Both the position numbers and the translations under genes were made by a program. A DNA stretch of 64,000 nucleotides from positions 299,723 through 363,722 of the forward strand of contig KN834803.1 in assembly GCA_000827265.1 (NCBI GenBank), written 5' to 3'. Numbering within the stretch: position 1 is the first letter of the stretch; every line of letters starts with the position of its first letter. The notes beneath the pieces are model-generated. The model ran no database searches, was not told where the DNA came from, and saw only the letters and a list, made by a program, of their open reading frames with translations. Below, one piece after another: positions 45,310 to 57,533 of this stretch. This DNA is from Collybiopsis luxurians FD-317 M1. Its lineage: Eukaryota; Basidiomycota; Agaricomycetes; Agaricales; Omphalotaceae.

Positions 45310-48300
45310 CTACACCAACAACTTCGTCTCGACGAAAAACCTCCTCGCCTCCTTCAACAACATCTCCTGCATTCCCGTCCACTTGATCTGCACCTCCGCC
45401 TTCTTCTTCTGCCTCACCTCATGCCTAATCCTCTTCACCGTAATCCTAAACGCAGCCGAAATCGGTCGATGATCCGAAACGTTCACCTCATATCGCTCAT
45501 ACTTCAACTGTTGCACTCTCGACGGCACACGAGATCTCCACAACACCCTATCGCACCAGGCTGGCGCACGTCGCTTTTCAGACGTGTCGTATTCATCAGA
45601 ACGTCGATCGTATTTGTAGGTTGGGGGAAAAGTGAGGGGTCCTTCGGTGAATATACGGAAACGACAACCGCGGTTGTATTTGATTTCCTTCAAGAGCTGG
45701 TCGTGTGCGAGGAGAGATTCGCGTTCGTTGGCGTGGACGGCGGAGACTATAGCGTCGCGACGTTGGTCGATGCGGTAATTCATGTCCCCGTGGAACTACA
45801 TACAGAAGCTCTTCAGACCAGACCAAAACAAGAGAGGTTAAGCACGTACGAAAACAATTTCATGGTCAAGGACCATCGATCCGTCACCACCGCCTACAAA
45901 ACCGAGAGGATCCATAGCAGCAGGGAATATCAACTGCTGTTCAAGCATCCCAGCAGCATCAGCGTTCCGCGCACGAAGAGCGTGCTGGCCAGCCGCAAGA
46001 TGGCAGTTGACAAAGCACAATGAGGAATCGTCAATAAGGAACCGTGATAGAATCCCACCCTACAAAATCATCAACAACCAGACCCAAATAACGAACACAA
46101 CCCCAAAAGCTCACCTTATTCCCATACCTCCCTCCCATCCCCCTCTTAACCGTATTAATCGCCACATCCTTCACCGCCCCCCTCTCCGAATTCTTCACCA
46201 ACACACACGTAAACAACCCAACCATACTCTCCGTGTGCAAAACCGTATATGGACGATCCGGGGGCATAGCCAGCCGAACCGCCAATAACAACGCATCATA
46301 CCACCGCTTATACGCCCCCGAAACCTTATCCGAAAGACCCAACAGCATCGTCCCACCCTCCTCCCTATCCCTATCCCTCTCCCTCATCTTCTTCGTCAAC
46401 GACAACGCTCCATTCGAATTCGCCCCCGTCGTACTCATCAACATCCCCTTCGCCGCCATCTTCCTCGACTCGAGATCAATCACCTCCTGGAACCCAAACT
46501 CGATAATATCCGGACTATCCACGCTGTTCAAAACGTCGTGGAAAAAGCTGATATTCGCCGGATGTCCATGCAGAGATTCCGGTTTCGCCGAATCGCAATT
46601 CCACGAAACGACGAGGACCTTGAGATCCCTAAACGAGCTATACTCGGCCTCGTACTTTTCCAACTCTGTATCTTGCCAATCCAACGTCAGCAGCCCATCC
46701 CACAGCCCAATCTTCTCATCCCGACCAACGCTCACCACCGCTAACCGACCATACGACGCGATCCCAAACGGATCCGCACGGAGCTTGAGGACGGGGAGAA
46801 CGGGATGCGCAATCCACGAATTCGTCACGATCCACGGGCGCGGAGCGACATCGTACACCGTAATCAACCCATTCCTCCCACCAACCCACAGCTTGTCATG
46901 AATCCCCTCCATACTCGTCACATCCGTCGACGCGACCTTCATTACCTCCAAACACTTTGGATGCTGCCCACCGCCATCCCCGTCCAATGACCAAATCGAG
47001 ATATAACCCTCTTCATGCCCAATATACAGATACCCAGGACATTTTGGGATCTTCGCAGCGCTCGTAACCGGACCCGCGCGTTCATTCGGCATGATCGACC
47101 GTCCTAGCGTCTTTGTCGGTTGAAACAAATCATAGAGTCGAATAATCGGAACCTTCAAAGTTGTTCCGGCGCCGTGCTGCTCGCTCCTTCCAGCGGTCCA
47201 GAGCACCCCATTAATAATCTGAGCAAAATCGAGCTTGTCGGTGATACGGATGACGCGTGGAGTGTGGTGTAAAAGCTGGATCTCGCCAGTAGCAGAATCC
47301 GGAGACCATATGAGAACTTTGCCGACCTCGTCGATCGACACCATGGAACCGCTGTAACGGAAAAGGTATATAATAGGATTGATGTGCGCGCAGTGTTTGA
47401 CGCCAAGCAAATCCCCATTCCGAACATCAACCTCAAAAATATGTCCCTCCTTCACCCCCACCCAAATCAAAAACTCGGACTTGAACTCGACCGCCCCGAC
47501 CTTTCCATCCTTCACCCCAAACTCTTTCGTATCCAGATTCAATGTCGGAACCTCTAGCGAGAGATTCATATTGTAAATCTTGATATGGTGCGTACTCCCG
47601 ACGACAATATACGCCCCGCTCATAGCTAGATGACCCGTATGCGCAGGAACAGCGACTTTACAAGAAACGGGACGCATCGACAAGCCCCCATTGTCACGCT
47701 CGGTCAGGAATGGCGGTCTACGAGAAGCATGAGTGGCATCAGGCAAGTTGTCCACTCCCGACCCCTTCATGTCCTCCTCGTCTCCTGAATCATCATCATC
47801 CGATTCACCGTTATCGCTACTGGCAGCCTGTACACGTTTCGGTGGAGGGAGCTTGTCTCCCAGAGCAATTGTTCGAGTCGGCGGAGGCGGAAGATTCCCC
47901 TTCCCAAACGATTTACGGTCAGAAGTTGTGGGAGGAGCACTCATCAGAGGTTCGATGACGGGTGCAGAGTTGACATGAACGAGATGATTAGCGGAGGGAT
48001 GAGAACTATGTGGTGGAGGTGGAGGGACACGAGCCCGAGGTGTAGCAGCAAGGTCTTCCGCTTGGGCGACGGTAGACCGGCGAACAGGGAGAGGAGGTGG
48101 CGCATTGGAGTTGGGTGGCTCTAACTCTGGCACCGGTATCGCCAGAGGTCGAGGTCGAGGGGGAGGCCGTGGAGGGAGCAATACTTGAGAAGAACCAGAG
48201 ATAGAAATTTTCGAGCCAGTATCGCTTTCGCTAGAGGTACGCGAACTCGAACTCGACTCGTGATGTTGATTGCGAGACTTTCTCGCTGGCAAGGGAGGAG

Positions 48301-49074
48301 CGACCGCAGTCGAGGAAGAATCAGGATCCTCGGTTCCACTTTCTTCGGAGAATGGATCGTCCAGGCTAGATATGGAATTCGAAGACGAAGAATGCGAATG
48401 ATATTCTTCGGGACTTGTAGTGAAAGAGATAAGGTTTTCAGAGTCGGATGGAGGATTGAGACGAGGAGGTACAGGCGGTTTATCGACATGGTGAGATACA
48501 GGCTTTGGGGATTGAGGCGGAATCAGTGGGCTATGTTCATGAGAAGATTAGACTAACGTGGAAACATTAATAAAGAAAAGACCTACGAAAATTTATTCCT
48601 TAACGCAGCGACACTAAGCGTGGATGGCAATCCCTCCTCGAGCTCTTGGTCAGAACCGTTCGTTGAAGGTGGTAGTCCGGCCCTCAGGGCTGAAGGAGTA
48701 GGAACAGGTCGCAAAAGGGGCGACGCAGAAGGCGAAGGGGACGGAGATACAGAAGTTGTCGAAGTTGAAAGATTCTTAGAATGTGTACGAGAACCCACAG
48801 GAGGCGGCGGCGGTGGGGGGCGTTTGGTACTGGAGACGGAGTTCAAGCTGGAGGAAGAAGATACGGAACGAAGGGAAGGAGAATGAGGGCGGTCGCCAGT
48901 ACCCGCAGAAGATGCTCGCGCTCGAGGTGATTCAGGGATCGGGACTTGCAGAGATGATATTCGGCGAGAAGGGGACGGTTCAGGATGGCGTTCTACCGCC
49001 AAAGACTCAAACTTTGAAAGAAGATTCTTAACCGCCGGCGTTGGGCGAGACTCGATATCAGGCGTATCCATCAT
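45310..49074 (-). CDS. Inositol polyphosphate 5-phosphatase with N-terminal beta-propeller
   Basis: Four exons: 48587-49074, 46115-48530, 45850-46059, 45310-45795; exactly 3600 nt, 1199 aa. Residues 1 to about 390 are Ser/Pro-rich and probably disordered, with several PPLPxR stretches that could bind SH3 domains. About 400-770 is a WD-like propeller (e.g. AHPVLPVLKLRADPFGIASY, VSVGRDEKIGLWDG). The rest is the catalytic domain. Signature motifs in order: VVSWNCDSAKPE, IIEFGFQEVIDLESRKM, FVNCHLAAGQ, HGDMNYRI, PTYKYD, APAWCDRVLW and SDHRPI. These include the Mg-binding Glu and Asp and the catalytic His/Asp residues of the family. It should remove the 5-phosphate from phosphoinositides at membranes. 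The propeller-plus-phosphatase layout resembles fungal and plant enzymes of this family. It has no Sac1 domain. Confidence 0.93.
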
Positions 49075-51122
49075 ACTGCAGCAAAATTAGATCCCAGCTT
49101 CTCGCCGAAGATGATTGTAACATACCAAAGATTTTGAAATGATTAATAGTAGAACTTTGTTCGTATTTCTAGATACCAGGACCTGTGTATTGAAAAGCTA
49201 CGCCGACGCGAAATCTCGCTCTAGAAGGATGTGAGCATTTAGTATCAGTGCCAGCAGCCAAGGCGAGACGTACAATGGACAGTAATTGATGAACCCAAAC
49301 GAATTTTCACTCAAAAAGTAACAAATTCCGTCTCAACCGAGACAAAATTAATCCAAAATCTGCCGACAATTCGTCCCGCTAAAATCCAAAATCCAAAATT
49401 AGGCGACTTCTAGGAATTAAGGGTATATGGGCGAGATTGAAATCAAGTTGAAAGTATGTTTAGAGCCGATAGAGGAGCTTGAATTTTGGCTGTCGTCGTT
49501 ATTCGGGCGAATGAGCTGGTGGTGGTGGTGGTTCAGGTTCAAGTTATGAGTGGCCTGATTATCTGTGCACGGACCGTAAGCTTCATTTGGACAAGCGCCC
49601 GCTGGGCGCTAAAAGATAAGATTAGATAAATTCCTCTGCCTCTCGACTACCTTGCCTTCTTATCCAGCCTTCTTATCCAGCCCACCCAAACTAGAGCCTA
49701 GCGCTCCAAAGTTCGCACCCAATAATTATCTGGACTCGCTTCCAGAATGTTCAGCTTATTGAAATCAAGCGACCCGAAGGAATGCTGCTTTTTCTTTCTT
49801 TTTCGAGTTTACAATTAAACAGACGAACAACATGGATACCAGGGCGGAATTTATCTTCTCTGGACTTCGAGACTGCGTAACAAAGTATGCCCAGATGTTG
49901 CGTCGTCTCCTTATTATGCTTCAACGATTCGTAGTTTTTCCTCCAATAGAATTGTTGAGAATATTCGAGGACATTCTATTCAATTCTCGGAGCGACTCGA
50001 CAGAGTGCTCCGGATGCTTGTAGAATAATCTATTAAATATTTGCTCAGTATAAAAGTCTGGAAGTACATAGCAGATAATACAAGTTCTTTTATCTAATCT
50101 GTTGTCCTCATCATAGTTTCTACCTAGTCTCCACGGGTGCAAAAGGTGAATTCTCTCTCGACGTTCATTGCTGCGTAGTAATACTTCTTTCACCGTCTCG
50201 CCATCAAACTCGAGTCCTTTTGCCGGTATATTAAACCCCTGAGAACCGTCGTACTAACCAGACAGTTTTCTGACATCGCCAAGCGTCAATCGTTAGTCTT
50301 CCGTAGACGACTTGTGGGGACGCCCTTGCCCTCCATGGCAAGTCGCCCTATTCAAAAAAATTTTGTCGCGCATTCCGTGTGTGTGTCAGGTTTTGATACT
50401 ATGAGGTATGCATATGTATATGTTCCGGAACAGAGGACAGGCTTTAATATCTCAACGTTAGCATCAGATTAGTACTTACCCCTCTCCACGCCCGCAACCT
50501 ACACACACACGTTCGACCCAATGGTGAGATACATTTTATCGCTTTAACTTCATTTCTGGTTACATTTCTACGCCTCAAGGCGCAGTCAAGGCCGGCAACA
50601 TACGTCTAGAACGACAACAAGATTGCGATACATTTCTCTCCATGTATCCTCATTCCGATTCCCTGTTTACTCGGTTTACTTTGTGGGTCCCCATACCATA
50701 TACACTACGTTGCTCCGAAATCCTTCCCGCTGAAAATCCGCGGCAGCTATTTGGTCAACCTTAGTACCTCGGATATTCAACATATCTTAGGCTAGTCTCG
50801 CTTAGCCAACCGGACAATCGGTGTCCCTCACTAACAAAGGTTTCCCTTCCCGTAAGGCCTAAAACCCGAAACGGAATAGAACACATATTTTCTTGCGGGT
50901 GCTGTTAATATCCCAAAGTGTCACTGTCGACAAATAAAGTATGTTTCTCTCTTCTTTTTTTTTTAAGTTTTTATTTTCTTTTGTTTTTTTACGCGACTTT
51001 AACGAGTCCTACCTGGCACGTAGTCTGGCTCATGCATGGGTTCTCTGAACCGATAAATACCTCGCCTATAACAACCCCCCTCCTTTGCCACCCAGTTCCT
51101 GTAGTCATCTATCGCAAGAGAC
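49075..51122. other. Intergenic region
   Basis: No gene recognised. It contains a tandem duplication of CCTTCTTATCCAG near 49652-49680. A palindromic patch, CAAGCGCCCGCTGGGCGCT (about 49591-49609), resembles one at 56385-56405. A T-rich run (50955-50990) precedes the prenyltransferase gene. Confidence 0.5.
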
Positions 51123-52100
51123 ATGCTCATATCAGTCTTCACCCTTCTCACTCGCGAGATTAACATCTTTCTGGGATTCTCATGGAGAGACTGGTCCGCC
51201 ACCCTCATTCCAGGCTCTCTATTCTCTATGGGCGCGATGCGGACCCTCCCGCACGCCATCGACATATTACATCGCTACCTCTATCTCATCTTCTGGCTCA
51301 CAGCGTTTATCTATTTTTTTGATCTCTCTAATCAAATCACCGGTGTCGACGAAGATCTCATCAACAAACCCGATCGCCCTCTTCCCTCAGGAAAGGTCAC
51401 CCTCGCCGGAGCAAAGAAACGCTGGCTCGTTTCCCTCCTCGCCTTCCTTGCCATCACGCTCTACCATCCAATTCTCCTCACCGAAACCATCAGCTGGATC
51501 ATCATCGTGTACTTCCTCGAGGCGACGTCTTTTGGCGATCACTGGTTTGTCAAAAGCTGTCTAGCGATGGGCGCCGGTACTTGGGCGCTGCTTCGCGGTT
51601 CCTGGAAAGCAATTGCGCCCTTAACGCCTCTAGCTGAACGTTACGTTCTCGCCATGTCATTGTGGACAGGCTTGTTAACGCATATTCAAGACTTGAGGGA
51701 TATTAAAGGCGACGCTGCGATTGGCCGTCAGACGTTGCCTATTGCCATCGGTGACTCCCAAAGTCGGTGGATTATAACATTAGGCCTCATGCCGGTATCC
51801 CTGGTCGGACTTTGGATAGGCGGCATACTGGCCCTTGCACCCGTTCTAATCGCTGGAGCGCATGTGTTTCTAGGGTACCGTATTCTACAGAGAAGAGGGG
51901 CATTGTATGACCACAAGACGTATATGGTAAGTTGGTCTACCTTACTCGTTCAATCCCACTCAAGTTTCGAACCCTAGTTTTACACATACCTCTTCTGCCT
52001 TATCTTGGCGCTTACTGCATTCGATGGGATTGAATTGGGTACCAGTTTCTCGCTGGTCTTTGACCATATCAAGCGTTCTTCCGTCCTCGAGGCTATTTAG
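51123..52100 (+). CDS. UbiA-family prenyltransferase or UbiA-type terpene cyclase
   Basis: Two exons, 51123-51926 and 51978-52100; 308 aa. It is an integral membrane protein with about eight hydrophobic segments. The first Asp-rich motif is NQITGVDED followed by NKPDRPLPSG (about residues 75-94). The second is DLRDIKGDAAIGRQTLP (about 184-200). In the UbiA superfamily these two motifs bind Mg and the prenyl diphosphate. The N-x-x-GVDED form with NKPDRPLPSG is like the prenyltransferases of aromatic or chlorophyll-type acceptors, and fungal sesquiterpene cyclases of this fold share the pattern. The acceptor cannot be told from sequence. The ATG chosen lies just before the first hydrophobic stretch. 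The 3' exon adds a last hydrophobic segment and a short tail. Confidence 0.88.
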
Positions 52101-53549
52101 GATTACTTGTCAACTTCGGTACACTTTGTTTAACGCCTCTAGTTCATATGACGTACAATACACGAGTATTAGGTACCTTTTCATTTGTTGTTTACACGAA
52201 ACTATGGCCAGTTCTTTATCGTTACTCTTTCCACTCATAATAGATTATTAGATATACATTTAATGTACATTCAATCACGGTTTCTCCTCCCGAAGCAAGT
52301 CATTTGTTTGCTCTAGCGGCTTGACAAGTCCGAAAACCCTGACTGAAACCTCTCCGAACCCGATGAATGAAACCATCCTATGTATGTAGTCAAGCTTCAA
52401 ACTAAATGGACGTATTGATTCTTGTGTATCGTCAAGTAACCAATCTCAAGCGAAGTCCCATTTAGAATCGTTACAATTTCCCACCCCAGCTACAAGAAAA
52501 TCTTGCCTGACGTGCATCCTTCCTTCCCTTTCGTTCCGAAGGATTCGAAATGACTCCGGATTGAATAGCCTCGCTTCCTATCATGTCGTATCAGCTCAGG
52601 CGCATCACATCGGAGTCCACTTTTTTCTCAATTTCATGTAGGCGAGACAAGTTTGTGTCACGACTCATCCTTGCCCAAGTTCAATATGTACGACATTAAA
52701 GCACCTGATGTCAGAATCAAGGGCCAATCATTAACATATTCATTTTTTCAAAGCATTCAAGCAAAGGCCCAGGGTTGGTTTCTGTTGAAGGAACGACATG
52801 TGCTCGACGTGACGTCATAAGTAGCTCATATTATGTGAATAGAAGGTGGTTCAACTCAGATATGAAAAGTGCTAGGCCAAGGAAGGTATGAGTTTCGACT
52901 CTTTTGAATAGTTTCTTATGTTTGATTGGCCGCCTCTTGCCGAATGTAAGGCCCCATGGCTTGAAACCGTGCTACCGCTCAATCCAGTAAATTGTAGCCG
53001 CACATTAGTGATAATGCTCTTTCGATTTCGCGATATCCTCATATCCCCTCACCATCAATCTTCAGGCTAATAATTGGGGAGGATGGTAAATTTTCATTAT
53101 CGTAAAGCCTTCTGTACTTTTAATAGACGATCCGGTTTATGAAATCCGCAATTCATACGCCAGCATGAATTCATATTCTTGCTCGAACCTGAAACCACGT
53201 CGCCGAAACGGCTGGAGTGTCATGTACAATTTAGGTACTCTCGGTATCACGGCCACAAGAGTCGTAAACCCATATAGTAAATCCTTACCTAGATAGAGAA
53301 CACCTGCGACCAAGCTTTGATCCTAGATCGTCGTCTATGCTACCACTGAAAATGAATAATTATGTCAAGACTAAAATTCCCACGATCAGACAAGTACAAG
53401 GGAGACTTGCTGAGGAGTCGATCTGAGGGTTTTGGAGCTCCAATAAGATTACACCTGCAATGAACCAACGATAAGTTCAAAGTCAATAGTCGACATAACT
53501 CGATCTCTTCGTCGTTGCGATCAAGATATAAGTCGCCCAGGAGCAGTTC

Positions 53550-53735
53550 GGTAATGAAAATGTCTGAAGAAACAATAACAGTAGATGGATAATTCGTAAA
53601 CGTCGTCTGGACTCTGGATGTCTTCCAAATTTAGTGGTATCTGACTTAGCCTACATGTACAGTAACGACTCCACGGTCACCTGTCCCACTACATCGACAG
53701 CCTCGGAGTGAATAAGGTTGACGCGGATATCTTAG
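53550..53735. repeat. Diverged repeat, copy 1
   Basis: Shares with about 54785-55000 the landmarks AAAATGTCTGAAGAAAC (AAAATGTCCGAAAAAAC), CCCACTAC and TCGACAGCCTCGGAGTGA. Read on the minus strand both copies show a coding-like segment (FITELLLGDL here, FFLTEQLLSDL in the other), so they may be remnants of a small gene family. Confidence 0.45.
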
Positions 53736-54784
53736 GTCCGGAGAAATATAAAGTGGCGCAACAATTCGTCCACGTCTTTGAAGTAAAAAAAAGCGGTTAA
53801 TCATTCAAGCGGCTTTATGGCAGACTGGTACAGCACTGCCCTGCAAAGAGGACACCCAATCAAAACTCTATCGACGTCTCCAACGCTCATAGACATGCTC
53901 CGGTCCCCAGCCTAAGGAAGGAGTTCTAGACCTAGGTTCTAAACTTAGGCACGAGCTTCAATACTTTTCAATGGCCTGTTATGCCTATGGAACTAGTTAA
54001 CAAGCTGGACTTTAGTATGCATCATGGTCCGGAACCGCAAAATCGTAAATCCTTGGAGAAATCCATTTATATTGACTATTTCGATTCACAAGTTCCTGTA
54101 TTGCCACGATTCTTTCATACATCATAATTGAAACAGAGGTCATACTGGCATCCTTTTTTATCGCAATGAAATAGTAGAATGAACGAAGTCCATATACCAA
54201 CTTGATTGAATGAACTAGTATTTTGGGGTGACTACGTCATTGAAATATCGCATGTAGGTCGCTGGCACCGTCCTTCGCATGTCGGTCGCAAGAATGCCAT
54301 CTACTAATCATCCCCCCCTCCATGTCTTTTGCAACCCTCATGCATGATCTAGAAATGAGTACTGCGCTGAAAATGATTAAGGATGTCAGAAGCCAAGAGT
54401 AAGCGTAAGTACAGTCAATACTAGACCCAAAGCGGAGTTAAGATAGCCCTGACATTTGAATATTCTCAGAAATTGAGCTTGCATCATTGATTTTGAGCTG
54501 GAGCCCGAGCCCCGCGCCTCAAAAAACTAGAGCTTTTCACCAAGTCCTTGCGATGGGAGCCGATTTAACAATGGATACACCTCGATGAGTCGGAGTGGAA
54601 ATTAAGGGCTCAGTGGAGCCTTGACATTACCTGGCCTGTAAATTAGTAATTTCGATTCAAGATGAGAATCGCTATCTTAATAACGGATTGACCAGGAGAT
54701 TGGTGTACTATACGATGTTTACTTTCTGTTGGCCATTGAACTTGGGTCAAGATGCAAGTTAGGTCACTCAGAAGTTGTTCGGTA

Positions 54785-55000
54785 AGAAAAAAATGTCCGA
54801 AAAAACCATTGAAAAAACCAATACTGCTGTGCATAAATGGACCATTTACAAACGCCGTTGAGTCGACGTCTTCTGAAGGTGCCTTAATGGCGTTCTGACC
54901 CACAGTGAATTCATTCCAATTTAACGATGGAGCTAGGCTGACAAACACCTGCCCACTACCTGCCCACTACGTCGACAGCCTCGGAGTGAGTATCGGTTGT
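54785..55000. repeat. Diverged repeat, copy 2
   Basis: Partner of 53550-53735. It ends with a local duplication of CTACCTGCCCA (ACCTGCCCACTACCTGCCCA, near 54949-54968) before the shared GTCGACAGCCTCGGAGTGA. Confidence 0.45.
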
Positions 55001-55743
55001 GGTGCAGGCACTTGTTAGGCCGTAAAATGAAACAAAAATATAGATTTTTCCGCGGGCATTCATCTTGTATTATGAAAATCGGAAGAAAGCAGTTCACCAT
55101 CCAACAAGTTCAAAGAACCCATAGTCTGTAAATTGTTAGGCGACCTCCACGGGAAGTAAACACTCAATCGATAAATTGCTTGAATGCGAGTCGACTTCCT
55201 TTCTCGAGTGCTAAATAAACTTTCCACCTTCACGTTAGTTTATGGTCGGTGATTCGCTAAGCGATCCCAATCTTGAATTACGAGTAGAATGATGACTCAC
55301 AAATTATAAGGAAATTCAGGAAAAGACCGAGTAGACCGAATATAAAGCGTAGAAAAGCAAGTTCAGTCAAACCAGCTTGGCGGTGTATAGTATAAGCCAA
55401 CGATCAGCCCCCGACGGCGTATAGTAGCTCCTTATGGTTCCGCAGAGACATGTCGACTTTACTGCATGAGGCCATTAACTCATAACCCAAATAATATCGT
55501 AAACCATGTATGACTGAGTCGCCGAATTGTCCCTACAATATAAGATCTATATTCGTAGCACAAGGCTGTATTCCGATGGCTGAGGAGGAAAGGAAGGCAA
55601 TCGCAGAGAACTAGACTAAAACAAGTAATCCTAATGGCATCTTGTTCTCTTTTTTCAATTTCATTCCAGGAGATGGAGATAAAAAATCCCAACTGTTCGT
55701 AAATTCTCCAGGTGTTGGCAGCCAGGGATTTTCGGACCACATA

Positions 55744-56321
55744 CTATCGATGTACTAGAGTTGATACCGGACCTAGAGTTAATACTTTCGTAAAAAATTG
55801 TTTCGTTTGAGCGCAATTCTCAACCGTTCAACCTAAAACTTTTTCTGTACATTGAATTAGCATTGCTTAATAGATTTATGGACTTCGAATGAGGATTAAT
55901 GAGCTGGAAAATGATCGAGAAATTTTTCAAATGCTAAAACAGTGGTTTTTTCCACTTATCGGCATCGGGAAGCATGGAAAATACTCAGTCTCTTTCCTGT
56001 TTCGAGGTTGATGCTATTTATGTCAGATAGAAACCTTTGAGCACCATCCGGGAATTTTAACCAAAATATATCCTTCCCAAAATGAACGAGGATAGTGAAA
56101 ACCACACTTTCCCATCAGCTTCGGAAAGCGGCGGTCAGGGTATCAAATCCTTTCTCGGGAGGCAGCTGGCACAACATGGAGAATTCTAAAAATTCTCAAA
56201 CTTGGAAGCTTAAAAGCTCAATATGTCTATTTGACATATTTCAAGTTTAAGCAGTATACACAAAGAACTGCAAAGTTTTTCTATACCGACATTTTCGGTA
56301 TCAACTCTAGTACATCGATAG
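55744..56321. mobile_element. Mariner-type MITE, 578 bp
   Basis: Terminal inverted repeats of 26 bp: CTATCGATGTACTAGAGTTG plus ATACCG at 55744-55769, and its reverse complement at 56296-56321 (the final base pair of the left copy reads CG as on the right). A TA dinucleotide flanks each end (55742-55743, 56322-56323), as expected for Tc1/mariner insertion. The interior is AT-rich, without a transposase frame, so it is non-autonomous. The nearly perfect ends suggest a fairly recent insertion. Confidence 0.85.
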
Positions 56322-57533
56322 TACGACTGAAGCCGCTTGAAAGCCGCGGCAAGGGTCGGATCAGCTCGGAGTCTTGATTTGGGCAAGCGCCAAACGCCAA
56401 AATTTTGGCGCTAAATCAATGCCGATTCTCAACAGCCAAGTCGTGACGCATAACTCTGAACGTCCCATCCATACGCCCATCCATACGTCCACGGCAGTAT
56501 ATTCCTCGGAGCTCTGAGGAAGTCAGAATCTCTCAGCATCCTTGTGCAAATGCTTCGACGTTCGAAGTGGCGCTGCAGTGTGGTTTGGACACCGGTTTCA
56601 TTGCTACAAGGCGATCCCGGGAGCTAAATATGTATGTGTCGGACAAGATCTGCATGGTAAGTGTTGATTTATTCCGTTCACTTCGCACAACGCCGGCAGG
56701 AAGTCAGGATCTTAACTCCTTAAGCTTCAGTGCTTCAGCACCGACGCAGTGTTGGTTGGGTCTGTAATGAATCTCGAGGTCTGTAGCGTTTTCTACCCAT
56801 TTCGTTTTTCCACTCCGCCTAGCTACCCAACTAGCTATCCAACCCAGAACATCTAGCCTACATACAATTTACAAAATCACAAGCCGGATTTATACTGACC
56901 CTCAAGGCGAGGTTGATGTTAGCGCCTACATCCTAGGAAGGCACACGTACCAGACTTTCGAAGCTCAACTACATCCTGTCCGAAATCTCTCGACTGTATT
57001 TGACCTGTAGGTCAATATTATCATAATCCAATTTCTTTGAATGCAAAATCTCGAAAGATCATGTTCCTTCCGTTTTAGCGTTCTTACGCTATTCTAGGCG
57101 GCACCACGTTCATAATTTTTAGAGCCATCTTAAGAGCCTTAGAACTCTTTTAGGTAAGTACATCCATTTGGTACTAACACTTCTTACGTCAGATACCCGA
57201 AAGGGTAAATCGTGGCTGCACCAACTACCCGAATTGGTATTCGTCTGAAGATCGACTGGATGAGGAATGAATATCCTGGATTCCTTGCAATTGTAAGTCA
57301 AATTTTGACATTTCTACATTCTCTCAATAAGTAAGCAGTTTATAGTCGCACTTTGCCGCAGTACAATTGTCTACACCATGAACAAGGTTCATATCCACAT
57401 CTTTTCTCGTCCCTGTTCAGTGAAAATCTAGATTTTAGACAGAATTTTGAAGCCGATCTTTTCCTCTTTTCTTGGCCATCCGCCTTCAAAAAGCCGAAAC
57501 CTGCGCAGACTTCCAACAATTCGACTGCTCTTC

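Larger units (their letters stand above)
52101..57533. other. Gene-poor region with one MITE and decayed repeats
   Basis: No intact gene recognised in 5.4 kb. It contains the MITE at 55744-56321, a diverged duplicated segment (about 53550-53735 and 54785-55000) and short open frames with no family signature (e.g. 54012-54200 minus). Confidence 0.5.

Noticed and set aside
46233..47978. Long plus-strand frames within the 5-phosphatase gene
   Set aside because: They are antisense shadows in a GC-rich exon. The minus-strand frame is continuous and has all catalytic motifs.
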